64,000 nt of DNA from Cryptomeria japonica (lineage: Eukaryota > Streptophyta > Pinopsida > Cupressales > Cupressaceae): positions 111,977,433 through 112,041,432 of the forward strand of contig NC_081410.1 of the NCBI RefSeq assembly GCF_030272615.1, written 5' to 3'. The notes under the pieces are model-generated. The model did not search any database. It saw only the letters and a list, made by a program, of their open reading frames with translations, and was not told where the DNA came from. This document shows positions 46,471 to 58,326 of the stretch, one piece after another. The position numbers were made by a program, and so were the translations under genes. Each line of letters opens with the position of its first letter. Within the stretch, counting starts at the first letter, position 1.

Positions 46471-47715
46471 TTAAGACTGCATGAGTAGTGACTTTACTGC
46501 TTGGTCAGGAACGATTGCATAAATTTTACTCCTCAGGATGTAATGTCTAAACTTCTTGACTGCTCTTACTAATGCAAAGGCCTGTTTTTCAAGGGCAGAA
46601 TATCTAACATCAGCTCTTTTGAAAGGAGAACTCATAAATGCAATAGGTTTCTCATCTCCTGCTTGCCTTTGCATCAAAACAGCTGCTCCTGAATATAGCG
46701 AAGCAAAAGAATATATGTAAAACGGCAGTGTGTAATCAGGGTTAGTTAGTATAGGAGCTTCGGTGATGGATTTCTTGATCTGGGCAAAAGCCTCTTTTGC
46801 TTCAGTTGTCCACTCAACCTTAGCATTTGTCTTCATCATTTTATTCAAGGGCTTGACTATTTCTGCAAACCCAGTAATGAATTTTCTGACAAAATTGATC
46901 TTCTCGAAGAAAGATCTCATCTCTTTTTTACTGCCCTGCATTTGTAATTTTAATAATGCTTCTACCCGATCTAGGTCTATAGAGATCCCCCTCTTAGAGA
47001 TTACATGGCCAAGTAGCTTTCCTTTAGCCACTCCAAACACACATTTCTTGGGATTAAGGGAAATCCCATATCTCTGACACCTCTCTAATACCTTTATGAG
47101 GTGGTCTGGGTGGTCTTCTCTGATCTTGGAAAATATCATCAAATCATCCATATAAATAATAATGCATTTTCCAATCAGTTCTTTGAATGTTGTATCCATC
47201 GCTCACTGGAAGGTTGCCCCAGCATTAATCAATCCAAATGGCATTCTTTTATACGCATATGTTCCCCACTTCATTGTAAATGTCATCTTCATATGATCTT
47301 CATAATTTACCAACACCTGGTTATATCCTGAATAATCATCTAAAAACGACATCATTTGTGAACCATTCACAATTTGTAGTACTTCATCCAAAGAAGGCAG
47401 TGGGTAATTATCTTTCTCAGAGGATTTGTTGAGATTGTGAAAATCCATGCAAAGTCATATTTCTCCATTCTTTTTCCACACTGGTACCAAATTAGCAACC
47501 CAAGTAGAATGTCCTACTGGAAAAATTATTTTAGTGGAAAGTAACTTTTGCACTTCCTTGAAGATCAAGGGTTCTATTAGTGCATTGACCGGACCTTGTT
47601 TTTGCCTAAATGGTTTTATGTTAGGTTTTAGGGGAATCACGTGGGTGATAATCATTGTATCGAATGTCTTTAAATCTTCATACCCCCATGCTATTACATT
47701 GATGAATTCTTTCAA
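46471..47715 (-). pseudogene. Reverse transcriptase and degenerate RNase H of the 20.1-kb element
   Basis: Fingers and palm at 47715-47203 (FRQKQGPVNALIEPLIFKEV, DFHNLNKSSEKDNYPLPSLD, YSGYNQVLVNYEDHMKMTF, AYKRMPFGLINAGATFQ). The catalytic YMDD (IIIYMDDLMIFSK) is near 47160 in 47199-46471. The following RNase H has FYIYSFASLYSGAAVLMQ where the first catalytic Asp is expected, so that residue is gone; FKRADVRYSALEKQAFALVR follows. A stop near 47457 and a changed start separate the pieces. The reverse transcriptase wording differs from that of the Tat elements here (DFHNLNKSSEKDN against DFRDVNKAYPKDD). Confidence 0.88.
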
Positions 47716-48033
47716 GATCTGTATCAGTTTTTCTCTTTCGTTTTGAGTGCAAATCTTCCCAATATAGACAAATCTCTCTTGTCCTTCCAGACCAATATTA
47801 TGAGGCTCTTATTTTTCAGCATCTGAATCAGTTGTTAATCTCTCTTTTACTCTTGGGTCTGAATCGAAAAGTCTCTCCAAGGTGATCATCCCTTTGGGAA
47901 TAACATTGGTTGGTAAATCCAAAATATCCACATTACCTTCATTATTAAAATCATCCGATTTGTCTTCCTCATCAATAATTTGATCTTTAAAAGCCCCTGA
48001 ATTGGTGAGAAAGGATAAGATATGGGCGTCATC

Positions 48034-49683
48034 TCAGAAGACTTGGAAATGTTTAATATTGTCAGGCACAGCAGGTGCAAAGATTAATTCCACAAAGAAC
48101 TTCTTTAAAGGGGATTGGCTTACTGGTTCTAATGTATTGGCAGCTACAACCAGTGCATCAGGTATTCCGTTTACTTTCCTAGGTACCAGTTGAATGTCAA
48201 AAGCCTCGAAATCTTCAATCAGATCCCACACTCTATTCTGATATGCCACTAACCTTTTGTCATGGCACACATATTGGCTTCACACTTGTTTAACCACCAA
48301 CTCTGAATCTCCTTGCACCTTCAAACACTTTTCTCCTTTCTTATGAGCAAAAATTAATCCTCTAATTAAGGCTCCATACTCTGTCATGTTATTAGTACAA
48401 AAGAATTGAAGTCGGTAAGAAGCTAAAAGGGTATTCCCTTTTGGGTTGGTTAACTCTACACCTGCTCCGCTGCCTTGTTTGGATCTTGACCCATCAAACT
48501 TTAAAAACCATATTTCATCTTTTGGTCTCTTCATATTTTTCACCTTTGGGTCAATGCTGAGGTTAGTGCTCAGAGAGGATTGTTGCTTCTCACGCTCAAG
48601 ACTTTGTGACAATTGAGTTTGTTCAATTCCTGGTTGCATAAACACTTCAATCGTATTCGAAACAACCTGTTCCGATTGAGGTTGAAATTTGGATTGTGTT
48701 TCTTCCTTCTTAGACTCCAGAGGAACATCTCCCTCTTCATTTTTAACAACCTTAACCGCAAGAACCTCGTGGTTGTATTCTTTAGGTAAGGTAATCATGT
48801 CTATGGGCTCGATTGTCTGGGGCTCTAATTTGATACCTTGAACTTCCTCCATATTGTTGGTATGATCATCCTCTTCAAATGGAACTGGGCTCATCAACTT
48901 TGTAATCTCATTCTGACATGGGATACATGAAACTTCTGAGTGCTCCTCATGGTGTATTTGACACCACTTTGGAAGCAGCAACTCTTGTATCTTCATAGTG
49001 TTTCCCAATAAGCACATTCCTTGTTGTACTATTGTAGCGAACTCTTTGACCTGCCTTCTATATGCGGTCTTGTCGGCTTGAAATAGTTGAAGTGAGGTTG
49101 GTGCAGAGAAAGTAAGACTCTCATTGACTCTGTAAACCCCTGGGCTTACCTCAGCAAATGCCACTTCATTAAGAGTACCATAATCCGTGACTAATTTCTT
49201 CAATTTAGGCTCACTATCAATTCGGATCTGGTTGTTCACCCCCTTCCAAGGAAGCCATAAGTACGTAAAACAAGTTGAGAAATATCCTCCCAATGTCTTG
49301 GACCAATCCCTACTGAGGAGCATCCCATATACTTCTGGAATATCCACCACTTGAATGTCAATATAGCGAGATATTCGAGGATCAGCGCCTAACTGGATGT
49401 ATACATCTTTCAATTCTCCAATGACATTAACCTCTATTTTGTCTAATTGTATTACCTTACTATTTGCACATACTGGTTGAAGTCCAAGTTGTTGGCATAT
49501 AGAGTAAGGCATTACATTTCCCGAAGCTCCTGAGTCTACCAAACAGTTATGTAAATTCTTCCCACATATCTTCAAACTCAATAAAAATGGTGGATTTTTT
49601 ATTGCATCATTACTAATGTTCGCATTGACTTCATCAAAGTCCACCATCTTAACCTCATTACTTTGTGATTCTAACATTTCCAA
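48034..49683 (-). pseudogene. Aspartic protease followed by archaeal-type RNase H, upstream of reverse transcriptase
   Basis: The frame 49683-48280 is open for 467 codons. The protease has LVDSGASGNVMPYSICQQLG near 49545-49485 and a second part with VYGMLLSRDW. A long acidic linker follows. From about 48510 it reads WFLKFDGSRSKQGSGAGVEL, NMTEYGALIRGLIFAHKKGE and VQGDSELVVKQV, then after one stop CHDKRLVAYQNRVWDLIEDF and PRKVNGIPDALVVAANTL to 48034. This is a complete archaeal-type RNase H with the FDGS, E and D catalytic positions. It lies before, not after, reverse transcriptase. Position between protease and reverse transcriptase is the unusual point. Confidence 0.85.
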
Positions 49684-50880
49684 CTTTCTAAGCAGAGCCC
49701 TCTTCTATTCGGGGCAATATCTCAATACTTCCATTAAGGACATAGTAGTGGCAATCCTTTCCATCTCCTTAGTAACATCAAATGATCCTTTCAGAACATA
49801 ATCTTGCCCCTGAGCTTGTCTAGGGTGTGTTCCTTGGAAATCTTGAGGTGGACGAGGATTGTTGTTTGCATTAGCGTCCAGAGGTACAAACCCGCCTGTC
49901 GGGGGAGGTGGCTCTATTAAAGGAGCCTTGCCTTGACTCCTAAGATTATAATTGTTCCTGGTCTGAAAGCCCTAAGCATTGTATATGCATGGTTCACCAT
50001 CAGCTTCAGCCTGAAACTCTTTACACAGGAAAGTATCAACCAACATGGCAGTATTAACCTTATCAAGTTCATCATTAGAACAATATTTGGGCTGAGAGTC
50101 AGCTTGAGAAATTCTTATGATTTTCTCGAACTGTGCACAATTAACCTCAGAATGGGAAGTTATGTCATACAACCTGCACCAATTTGTTAGTAGATTCATA
50201 TCAGCAAGGTTAACACTTTATGTATGGTTTGGGTTATCTCATGCATCCGGGTGGTCATGGTTCACCGCACCATTATTCAAACCTGTATTCCACTGCCTAT
50301 TATAAGGTTTGTTATTGTACCTTTTATTTTGGCTCTGGTTATTATAGTTTTGCTAATTATTATATGATTGAGATTGATTATACCCTCCTGGTGGATTCAT
50401 CTTTAGCTGGCTCAAGTCTAAAGTAACCTGCGAGATCATTTTCTTCAAGGCCTCTACTTCAACAGATATATGGGATCCTTGATTCTCAGGTGCCATAATT
50501 GGAAGTTGGTTTGCCGAATTCATATTGTCAAATTGTTGATTTCTAGATTGTGGCTGACTAGCATATTATGTTTGAGTGGGGATGGTATTGGCACCATTTT
50601 TCCAAGTCGATGCTTGAGCTGTGAATTGCTAACTTGCCTATGGTTGGGGTGCATAAATTGGCACGGGGTTCATTGTTGGGGCACCTATAGGTAGAGATGA
50701 GGGTACACCTGGGAGTTTATTGTAATTTCCTTGATTCACCCCTGTGGGTAAATTATATCCAATCCCTCCAGGGGTTTGATTCAACTCTTGATTCATGCTA
50801 ATTGCTAATGTGAAGACTTTTGCTAAGGTATCCCTTTGGTCTTGAGGAACACTCTTTTTAATGAACATAGCAGTCCAAGG
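49684..50880 (-). pseudogene. gag C-terminal part of the 20.1-kb element (with knuckle-like motif)
   Basis: Continues the gag that begins at 53191 after the solo LTR. The piece 50868-50638 (QDQRDTLAKVFTLAISMNQE) joins in frame with 52122-52486 once one copy of the CAAGG duplication and the LTR are removed. At 50199-49972 a knuckle-like WCRLYDITSHSEVNC is visible. The part 50630-50200 is broken by stops. A Pro-rich stretch with PPPPTGGFVPLDANANNN lies at 49920-49870, before the protease. Confidence 0.75.
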
Positions 50881-52121
50881 TGTAAAGCGGAAAATCGCGA
50901 TCGAACCCTAGTTGTTCTCCCCTCTTCCAACTCCGAGGAGAGAGAAGGGAGGTTCGCTAGGATTCGATGGTTTTCACTTAGGGGAGAGACTTTACATTCA
51001 AAAGAGGGGTTGAAACCCACAAGATCCAATCCCACGCAATGCAAGATTGGATGCTAAATGTGTTTCAAGGGTTAAGACAGCAAGGCTACCCTCTTTCGTA
51101 AAGAATGTTGATAGGAGAATTAAGCTAAGCATGCATAGAAAGTGATAAAGATTCGCTTATAAACTGAGATAGGAATACAGTATGAAGCTGCGGACCTGGA
51201 ATTAGCAGTAAAATGTCGATACGGCGCTGTCCTGCAAATTTGAGCAAAAGTTGTCGGGACGATGGCGCCCGGCGCCACGGTCCTCCGAAAAATCCGCAAA
51301 ACGAAGGGGGATCTGTTCGTCTCTGCACAAGGATTCCAGATCTTCAATTCCAGCCGCATACCTGCAACCTACACACAGAAAAGCGAAGACGATTGGGGGG
51401 TTAGGGATTAGGGGTTTGCCTTTAGGTCAAACCCCAGTTTTGGAATTAACCAAGAAATGAGCAAGTGCTGTAAATGTAAATGACTGTAAAACAAGTACTA
51501 ATACCTTGTTCTAAGGATGTTTGTATCCTCATGTGCGAAGGTTTAGATGTTGTATGTTGTATGTTGTAGCATGTAGTATGTGATCTCCTCTTCAATGGTT
51601 GAATCCTTGACTTGAATGCAACACTTAGCCTTTAATGGAGACTTGAAATGATCAATTGCTTGAAGGAATGCTTGAATGCTTGAATGCTTGAAAGCTTGAG
51701 TATAGTTTCCACGCTTTTTCCATCATCCGTCTATCTATCCAAATGAGAGAGGAAAATGTTGTTTATATACTTGTCATTTAGGGCTGATAGACTGATTTTC
51801 CCGACCTTAGGCGGACCAGGAAAGTTAATTTCCAAATTGCAAACAAAAAGACCCGAGACCCCCTAGGAGACCAGGCCCAAAATAGGACCCAGGGACCAGG
51901 GCGCTGGGCGCCATGGTCCTGGGGACCAGGGCGCTGGGTGCTCTGGTCCCACCTCCCGGGATAGCAGGGTGCAAGGAGGTTCAGGCCAAGGTGCTTGAAA
52001 AATGCAGTTTTCAGTGTCATGAGCAAGTTTCAGGGTCTCCATTCAGGTTGTGTGTTGCGTCGCCATCGTGAAGACCGAAATGCAGTCGAAATTGCAAGTG
52101 TCACAATTTTAGGACGCTACA
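50881..52121 (-). repeat. Solo LTR of a further family inside gag
   Basis: 1,241 bp, minus orientation: TGTAGCGTCCTAAAATTGTG ... GCGATTTTCCGCTTTACA. It is flanked by the perfect target duplication CAAGG (50876-50880, 52122-52126). TATA-like GTATATAAAC lies at about 51776-51767. GC-rich duplicated words (gggaccagggcgctgggc) at about 51890-51945. The interrupted gag frame is open across the join, so the insertion came after the element was built. The open frames inside (for example 51213-51404) are accidental. Confidence 0.92.
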
Positions 52122-53191
52122 CAAGGGTCAATAGCTCTCAGATATGAGTTGATGGCTACGTTAGGCGCTACCTGGTAAGGGGCTTGCAGCCTCTTGAATG
52201 CCCTTTGGAAGCTAGTATAAAAAGTTGTTAATGGCTCATTCGGCAATTTCTTAAGAGAAGCAAACTGATGGTATAGTGTCCCGGGGTCTACGTACACTCG
52301 GAATTGATCAATGAAGGCCTTCTCCAAAAGATCCCAACCTCTGATGGAGTTTGCAGGTAGGGTTAAGTACCAATTGTATTCATTCTCCCCAAGTGAATAT
52401 GGGAAGAGTCTACATACTACATCTTGGTGTTCAATATGATTATGAACAATCGCATCTTTGAATGCTTCAATATGTTCATTAGCCATTCATCCACCTAGAT
52501 AGTAAAATTTGCTGCAAAATTTGTCAGGGTTTCTAGGTAGGTCATGTATACCCCCTGTTATGGTTCCTAGCGGTGTGGTATCTAGGTTGAAGTAGGCCAT
52601 TGAAGGTAGTGATGGTGAACGTTGAGTTACAAAAGGTGCAGCGATAGGCTGAGGACTGGGGATTAGTTGATCTCTTACATTGAGTATGGATGACTGTACT
52701 GGTGAGGATGTTGAGGATTATTTCTTAGCTTTGTTCTTCTTCCTCCTAGTGGCAAGCCCTAATTCAACTAAGTCAGATGGTGAAGAACCACTCCTAAGGA
52801 CTCGGTGGAATCTCTCAGGAGAAAAAGATGATATACGATCTAGCTTAGTACCTCAATTGTCCGGTTGAGGAGGTGGTTGTAGATTTTCTCATGGGTTCAC
52901 CTGAGGATTGAGTTGTCTTTGTGCCTCTTCTTCTATAAGTATAGCCTTTTGTCTCTCGTTATCTAAGACTTGTCGTACTTGTAACAAATGGTTGTAATTT
53001 CTCATACTGTCCCAAGCAAAGTTGTATAGTTGAGTAAGAATGTCATCTTGCTGGTTGTTGAGGTTAGGTTGGGTAAAGGGCATCAATCCATCTCCTAGAA
53101 GTACCATATACGGTTCACCTACAAGGGGATTAGTCTTGGCCCTCCTTCTAGCGCCAGTTTCTATTGACGTGTGTTTTGACACACCCACCAA
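52122..53191 (-). pseudogene. gag N-terminal and capsid part of the 20.1-kb element
   Basis: 53191-52889 is open with GARRRAKTNPLVGEPYMVLL and DDILTQLYNFAWDSMRNYNH; a Met at about 53108 is the first plausible start, because the frame runs open back through the primer site into the LTR. The capsid core is at 52486-52122 (NHIEHQDVVCRLFPYSLGEN, YLTLPANSIRGWDLLEKAFI, YHQFASLKKLPNEPLTTFYT, RAFKRLQAPYQVAP). Stops separate the two pieces at about 52890-52490. Confidence 0.82.
53139..53156 (-). promoter_or_regulatory. Probable primer-binding site of the 20.1-kb element
   Basis: TGGCGCTAGAAGGAGGG starts five bases after the LTR end (CAATA/GAAAC) on the minus strand, the expected place for a PBS when gag-pol is read on the minus strand. 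I cannot assign the tRNA by eye. Confidence 0.55.
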
Positions 53192-54200
53192 CAGTCAAGT
53201 CGTTTATGCAGCATTCACCACCTCTCCTGAAAAGTAACAAGTTTGGAAGAACTCACTACCCCAAGGTCTCTATAGTCAAGACTCGACCGTGATGGATGGC
53301 TCAATGGTTGATGTGGTTATACCTGTAAAGGGGCCTGCTGGTTAGAGCTAAATCTCACTGGTTTACGGACAATTGGACTTCCTCTCTTTTTTTTGGTATT
53401 TTATGATTTAAGATTCTCTAGGGAAATAAAATGTGAAGCGTAAGGGAAACAAGAAAATAACAATAAAGATCAATACAATGACAACTTAATAAACTATTCA
53501 ATTAGTTCCCTGCAATTTGAGCAATTATCAAATATTATCCAAGTTAGCATTCAACAACGGACTTCCATAAAACCTGCAAAATAATAAATTTCACAAATTT
53601 GTGGACATAAAACCATCAACAATATGGCCTATCACAATAATTCTCATACACCACTAACGTGCGCAATATGGTTAATAACATGATAGACAAAAAGATTACC
53701 ACGTTGCTAACTCAAAATAATAGACGTTACCCGACTACACAGAACAATTTGGTAGAATATAAATGTAGATCGGGCAATCTACAAGTTGCTTTTCATATTA
53801 ATCTCCATGAATGTATAACAAAAATAACTCAAACTTCTTAACAATCTGCAAAATACTCTAAAAATCTCTTAGTAGGCCACAAATCATCAATTTCAGACCT
53901 CTACAAATGAATCTAACTTCTCAGTTTATAGAAGCTCTTTACCCTATTATTTAGGAAATAACTCTACCCTAAATTAAGAACTAAAATTAGGAGTCATAGT
54001 TAACTTGCAAGTTTCTGCCTGGACACTCCACTTAACAACTACAAAATGGACACTGCACGAGCACTACGAAGACCATGCTGGGTGAGCCACGTTTTCGTAA
54101 TCATGCAGGATTTCTTTCAAAATTGGGACTTGAGTAGGAGGAGCAATTTTAAAATATAAAAAAAAGCTTTGCTATCTTTAGCAATTGTGTACCTAACTTT

Positions 54201-57200
54201 TTATTTCTTGGTAAAAGCCTTATAATTTTCAATTATGCATGCAACTGCTTGGACTAGCGGATTGGCTACATGCTTAATTCTAAATTTATATTTCTTCAAA
54301 GCCTCATCTACATGTGCTCCTTGTTCCTCTAACTCCTTTACCATATCTTACACCTCTTGAAACTAAGTAATCAGCTGTGTGTATCTATCCATAAGGGCAG
54401 CATCGAACTGAGCGGCAGGGCCTAGGTTTTGTGCCTCACATGCATCCCATTGATTCAAAACTTGTTGCTAGTCCATTATTCCAGTATCAACTATTCTGAA
54501 GCCAAAAGGCCCTAGTATATTCGTCACAAAATTCTCATATCACAAAATCTCCCTGAGGAGAGGGTCCTGAATGTTAGTCATCTCCTTGATATACTGTTGA
54601 TACATCTCTATTTTCAGCTCCAAAATGTATATGTAGGATTGTAAATTATCACAACTATCCCCTCCTAAGAGGTCTTCTTTTACTATCAGCTCTTCTCCTA
54701 ACTGTAGTATCCTTTTCAAAATTCAGAGCTATTTATTAAAGGTGTTCTCCTTCTGCTCCCATTGTGTGGAGAAAGTTGCCAAAGCTCCACCCGCCTGTAC
54801 CGCCTTATGGTATATTTCCATTGTATTCTATAGAAACAATCTAATCTTGGCGGCATTTACCTGAGTCCAAGATTTGGCGGCTGCAGCTACTCATCTCACC
54901 TCCAGTAGTGCCTTTACCTCTCCCTCTGGTAGTGATGAGGTTGAAGGTAGGTCATCTGTTCTACAAGAGTCCAAAGGTTTACACATTTCTATCAAGAGTT
55001 GTTTATACTACCCAAGCTATGCCTTAAGCTCTATATTTGAGGTGTGCTCCTTTTCCACGCGCCCTCTAACAATGCTTGTGGCTAGCTCTAAGGTATCTAG
55101 TTCTCCCCACTTTGTTTGCTTACCCAGGTTTACCTGTGATATTTGGTATTTGGGAGAAGCTTGTCCCTCAGCCTGCGATGGAACCGCCACATCTGCAATC
55201 ATTTCACCAGAACTAGTTTTTGACAGGTGATGAACCATCTTCAGCTTCTTTACCTTTGGTGGTTCCTCGGTCATTGCTTGTTGTAGAGTAACCTTGGGGA
55301 GCTCTGCTTTTCTCTTTTTCTTACCAAAGGTAAAATCCATCCATTGTGGTATATCTTCAGCTTTATCACCTTGATGTGATATAATATCTGCAGTTATGAC
55401 ATGAACCTCTGCCTGCTCTTCCGCTTCATCTCTTGGTTCGGCTCTCGTTTGCCCAGGATCTTGGAATGATGAAATCTGGTGGGCTAGGTTAGCTTGGAGA
55501 GCTTGTTGTTTGTGTAATTCTCCTAGCTTACCACTGACCTCCTCATTGAATGCCATTTCTTCATCACCTGGCTCCATCTCTGCTTGACCGGTTGCTATAT
55601 CCTTAAGAAGGTCCTCTTGATCTTGAGGAGTTAGAATCAACCTTTCATTCAAGATGTCTTCTGCCTCACCCCCTTCTTGTTCGCTCCCTAGTGGCCATTG
55701 TTGCTCAACATCCTCCTCTTCTTGATCGAAGTCAGACTCAATGTTTCTAACTTTTACCTCCTCAGTAGTGGATGTGAAACCTTGCACTCCGGGCTGCCCT
55801 GTAGATACATTAACTAATGGTGGTGCGGGAGTAGTGGTGCCTGAAGCACTTGTTGTACTTATGGAAGGTGGTTGAGCGGGTACCTCCTTAGTGGTTTCTA
55901 CTTTCTCTTCTTGTCCCTAGGTACCCTCCCCTTTGGTGTGGCCTATAGCGGTCCTTGGTGGGAGAACTTTGGCAAGTGGAACCGCGCCTAGCCCCTCGGT
56001 CACCCCTAGGTCTGCAACCTTCTTTAGTAGTTCAGACTCCCTCATCTTTTCCTGGAGTTTCTTCAATAAGTCCTCAATACTCTCTTGTGGCCTATCTTCC
56101 TCACCTGGGTCGGTGGAGGTATTATACCTTGAGGCTGACATTGTCTTTCGAGCGTACTCCTTATGGCCTCTTGACTGAGGTACCCCTGAGGTGGACTCCT
56201 TCTGTTTTGTCTTTGATACACTAGGCCTTACCCTCTAGCTTAACCATTGTTTTGTTCTATTAATGATGGCTTCCAAGACCTTCTCCATATTTGTATCTTC
56301 GATTGCAGACCATTTTACTGGGGAGAGGGGCCTCTTGTCTATCCTTGATTCTCTATAAATTGGATCAAGTAACTCTCCATCATCCCTGAGGTCTTTAGGG
56401 AGGTTAGTCTCAATACCAAAATCTCTCACCTGCGGCATGGACAACCTTTTATAGCTCTTCTCCCTGACCTCAAAACTATCCTGCAAGTCGGCCCAAAAGT
56501 CTTCCAAGCTGGGCTTATGCCCCTCATATGCCTTAGGCATAGCTTGTTTAAGTTTCCCATAGGGATCATAAAATTCCCTAGCATGCTCGTATTCCTTCAA
56601 GTTTAGATCTTGAAGCTCTTGTTCCTGCCAACTTTGCCACTTGTATCTTGGAATAGGCAAAGTACCCAATGGACATCAAGAAATCAATTCCTGCCTTATG
56701 CTTTGATGACAGCAATGATTGGAGGCCTACAAGTTGCTTTACATATTCTAGTAGGATCACCCTATCATTGCAATAACAAGATAGCGGCCTTGGGTTCCTT
56801 GTGAATCCACTAACCCTAATATAAGTGGATCGTGGGTTTTGGATAAACCAACACGCCCTCTCCCAGATGATAGCCATAGCCTCGAGGATAATCTGGTATC
56901 CTGTATCCCCTGTTAATTTGATGATTATTGGGAAAATAAAGGCATCATTAACCCTCTTGAAATGCACCTTAGAATTGGCTAGAGTAAGTTGGGAATAATA
57001 CTCCCATATCTTCTTTTGTCCTTTATTCTCTCCCAATTGTCCTTCCACTTGTAGGCCTGGGAATTTTCCAGCTCTGGCAGCTACCCAAATGACATATGAT
57101 GTGAAGAAGAATTTTTTTGTGTGTTGCACCTCTTTCATCTACCTACAGATATTATCAAAGAGGATTTGCGGCCAGTCAAAGTATTGTTTCCCTATCAAAA

Positions 57201-57831
57201 TGGTGGTCATGAACTGGAACATCCAAGGATGGAAGTGCTTGCAGTCTGGCTTGTCAAAGGCCCTACTGAGCATGATGATTAAATCTCTTTGAGGCTCTTT
57301 GAATTCCGCCCTTAGGATCTCTGTTGCCTTGAGCCCTGTCTTTCTTTCTTCTTCTAACCAGTTCACATTCATATGCCTTTTGCTGGCCGATGTATTATCA
57401 TTCCATGCCTTCAAGGCCTCTTCTTCGGTCAACAGAAATGCTTCCTCTCTGGTCGGAATTCCAAAGGCAAAACCAAGCATATATGGAGACAAGTCTATGA
57501 CTATCTTTCCCTGTGCATCTGTTCATTTTCTAGTTTCTGGATTGTAAAATAGTGCAATGGACATTATGAATTTTGCTACTTTTACTAACTGTGGGAAAAC
57601 AGTGGCTTCAACTAAGCTGGACCTCTTAATTCTTCGGTGGAGGGCCTCCAGAGTAGATTTATCCAATTGAACCCTGATATCTTCAATTTCGATGTGGCCG
57701 ATTTTAGTATCGGTAACCCATCTGATTTGATCCTCCAGCTTTGAAACATATACCTGTCCCTGGTAATGATACTTCATAGTGGCGGGGAGTCTATCAATTT
57801 CTTTGCCTCTTTTGCTGGAGGATGAGTCCAT
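54201..57831 (-). pseudogene. LTR-borne reading frame, copy C
   Basis: MDSSSSKRGKEIDRLPATMK (57831) to ENYKAFTKK (54201), about 1,210 codons. The stops at 57523-57525, 57139-57141 and 56235-56237 are shared with copy B. A 1-bp insertion near 56630 shifts the frame. Two long stretches remain open: 57138-56578 (186 codons, FFFTSYVIWVAARAGKFPGL) and 55787-55017 (256 codons, acidic, then FTFGKKKRKAELPKVTLQQ). As part of the 5' LTR it lies upstream of gag on the full-length RNA if transcription starts at 58317-58326. Family unknown; no polymerase or gag motif. Confidence 0.7.
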
Positions 57832-58316
57832 CTAACCACTTGAACTTGTAGGAAAAACACAAATCTTCAGTCCTCAATACTAAACATAAATTTTGATTCA
57901 CTTCGAGACTTCGGGGTCTCGGAGTCCTGGGGTAAGCAAAAAAGGGAGTTCCAGGGCTCCTAGTTTGGGGCGATCCGAAACTTTAGGGATCCGCGGTTTC
58001 GGGGTGGAATGGAGGTCAACACCTGGAATTCCGTGGATCCGGGGTTCCGGGGTGGAAATGGAGGTCGCTCGAAACTCCGGGGATCCGGGGTTCCAAGCGG
58101 GAAAACTAGGGCACGCCAAAAAAAAAATTGAAAAACAAACAAGAAAAAGAAATCTAATCTAGAAAAACATTAGGAGGGGAGAAAATTCACCAACCTAGTG
58201 AATCGAAAACCGAAGAAAAATGCCAAGAGAGAGCTCGGAGGTCTGGAGGTTCACGACTTGGGGCTAGGGAGGAGAAGCTCTGAATGCACAAATGAACTCA
58301 AAAAGCTCATCATCTC

Positions 58317-58326
58317 TTATATATAG
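58317..58326 (-). promoter_or_regulatory. TATA box of copy C
   Basis: TATATATAAG on the minus strand, identical to copy B. It sits about 490 bp upstream of the LTR reading frame and so would place the whole frame in the transcribed part of the LTR. Confidence 0.6.

Noticed and set aside
51213-51460. GC-rich frames in the solo LTR at 50881-52121
   Set aside because: Both strands and several frames are open because of composition; no domain and located inside an LTR.
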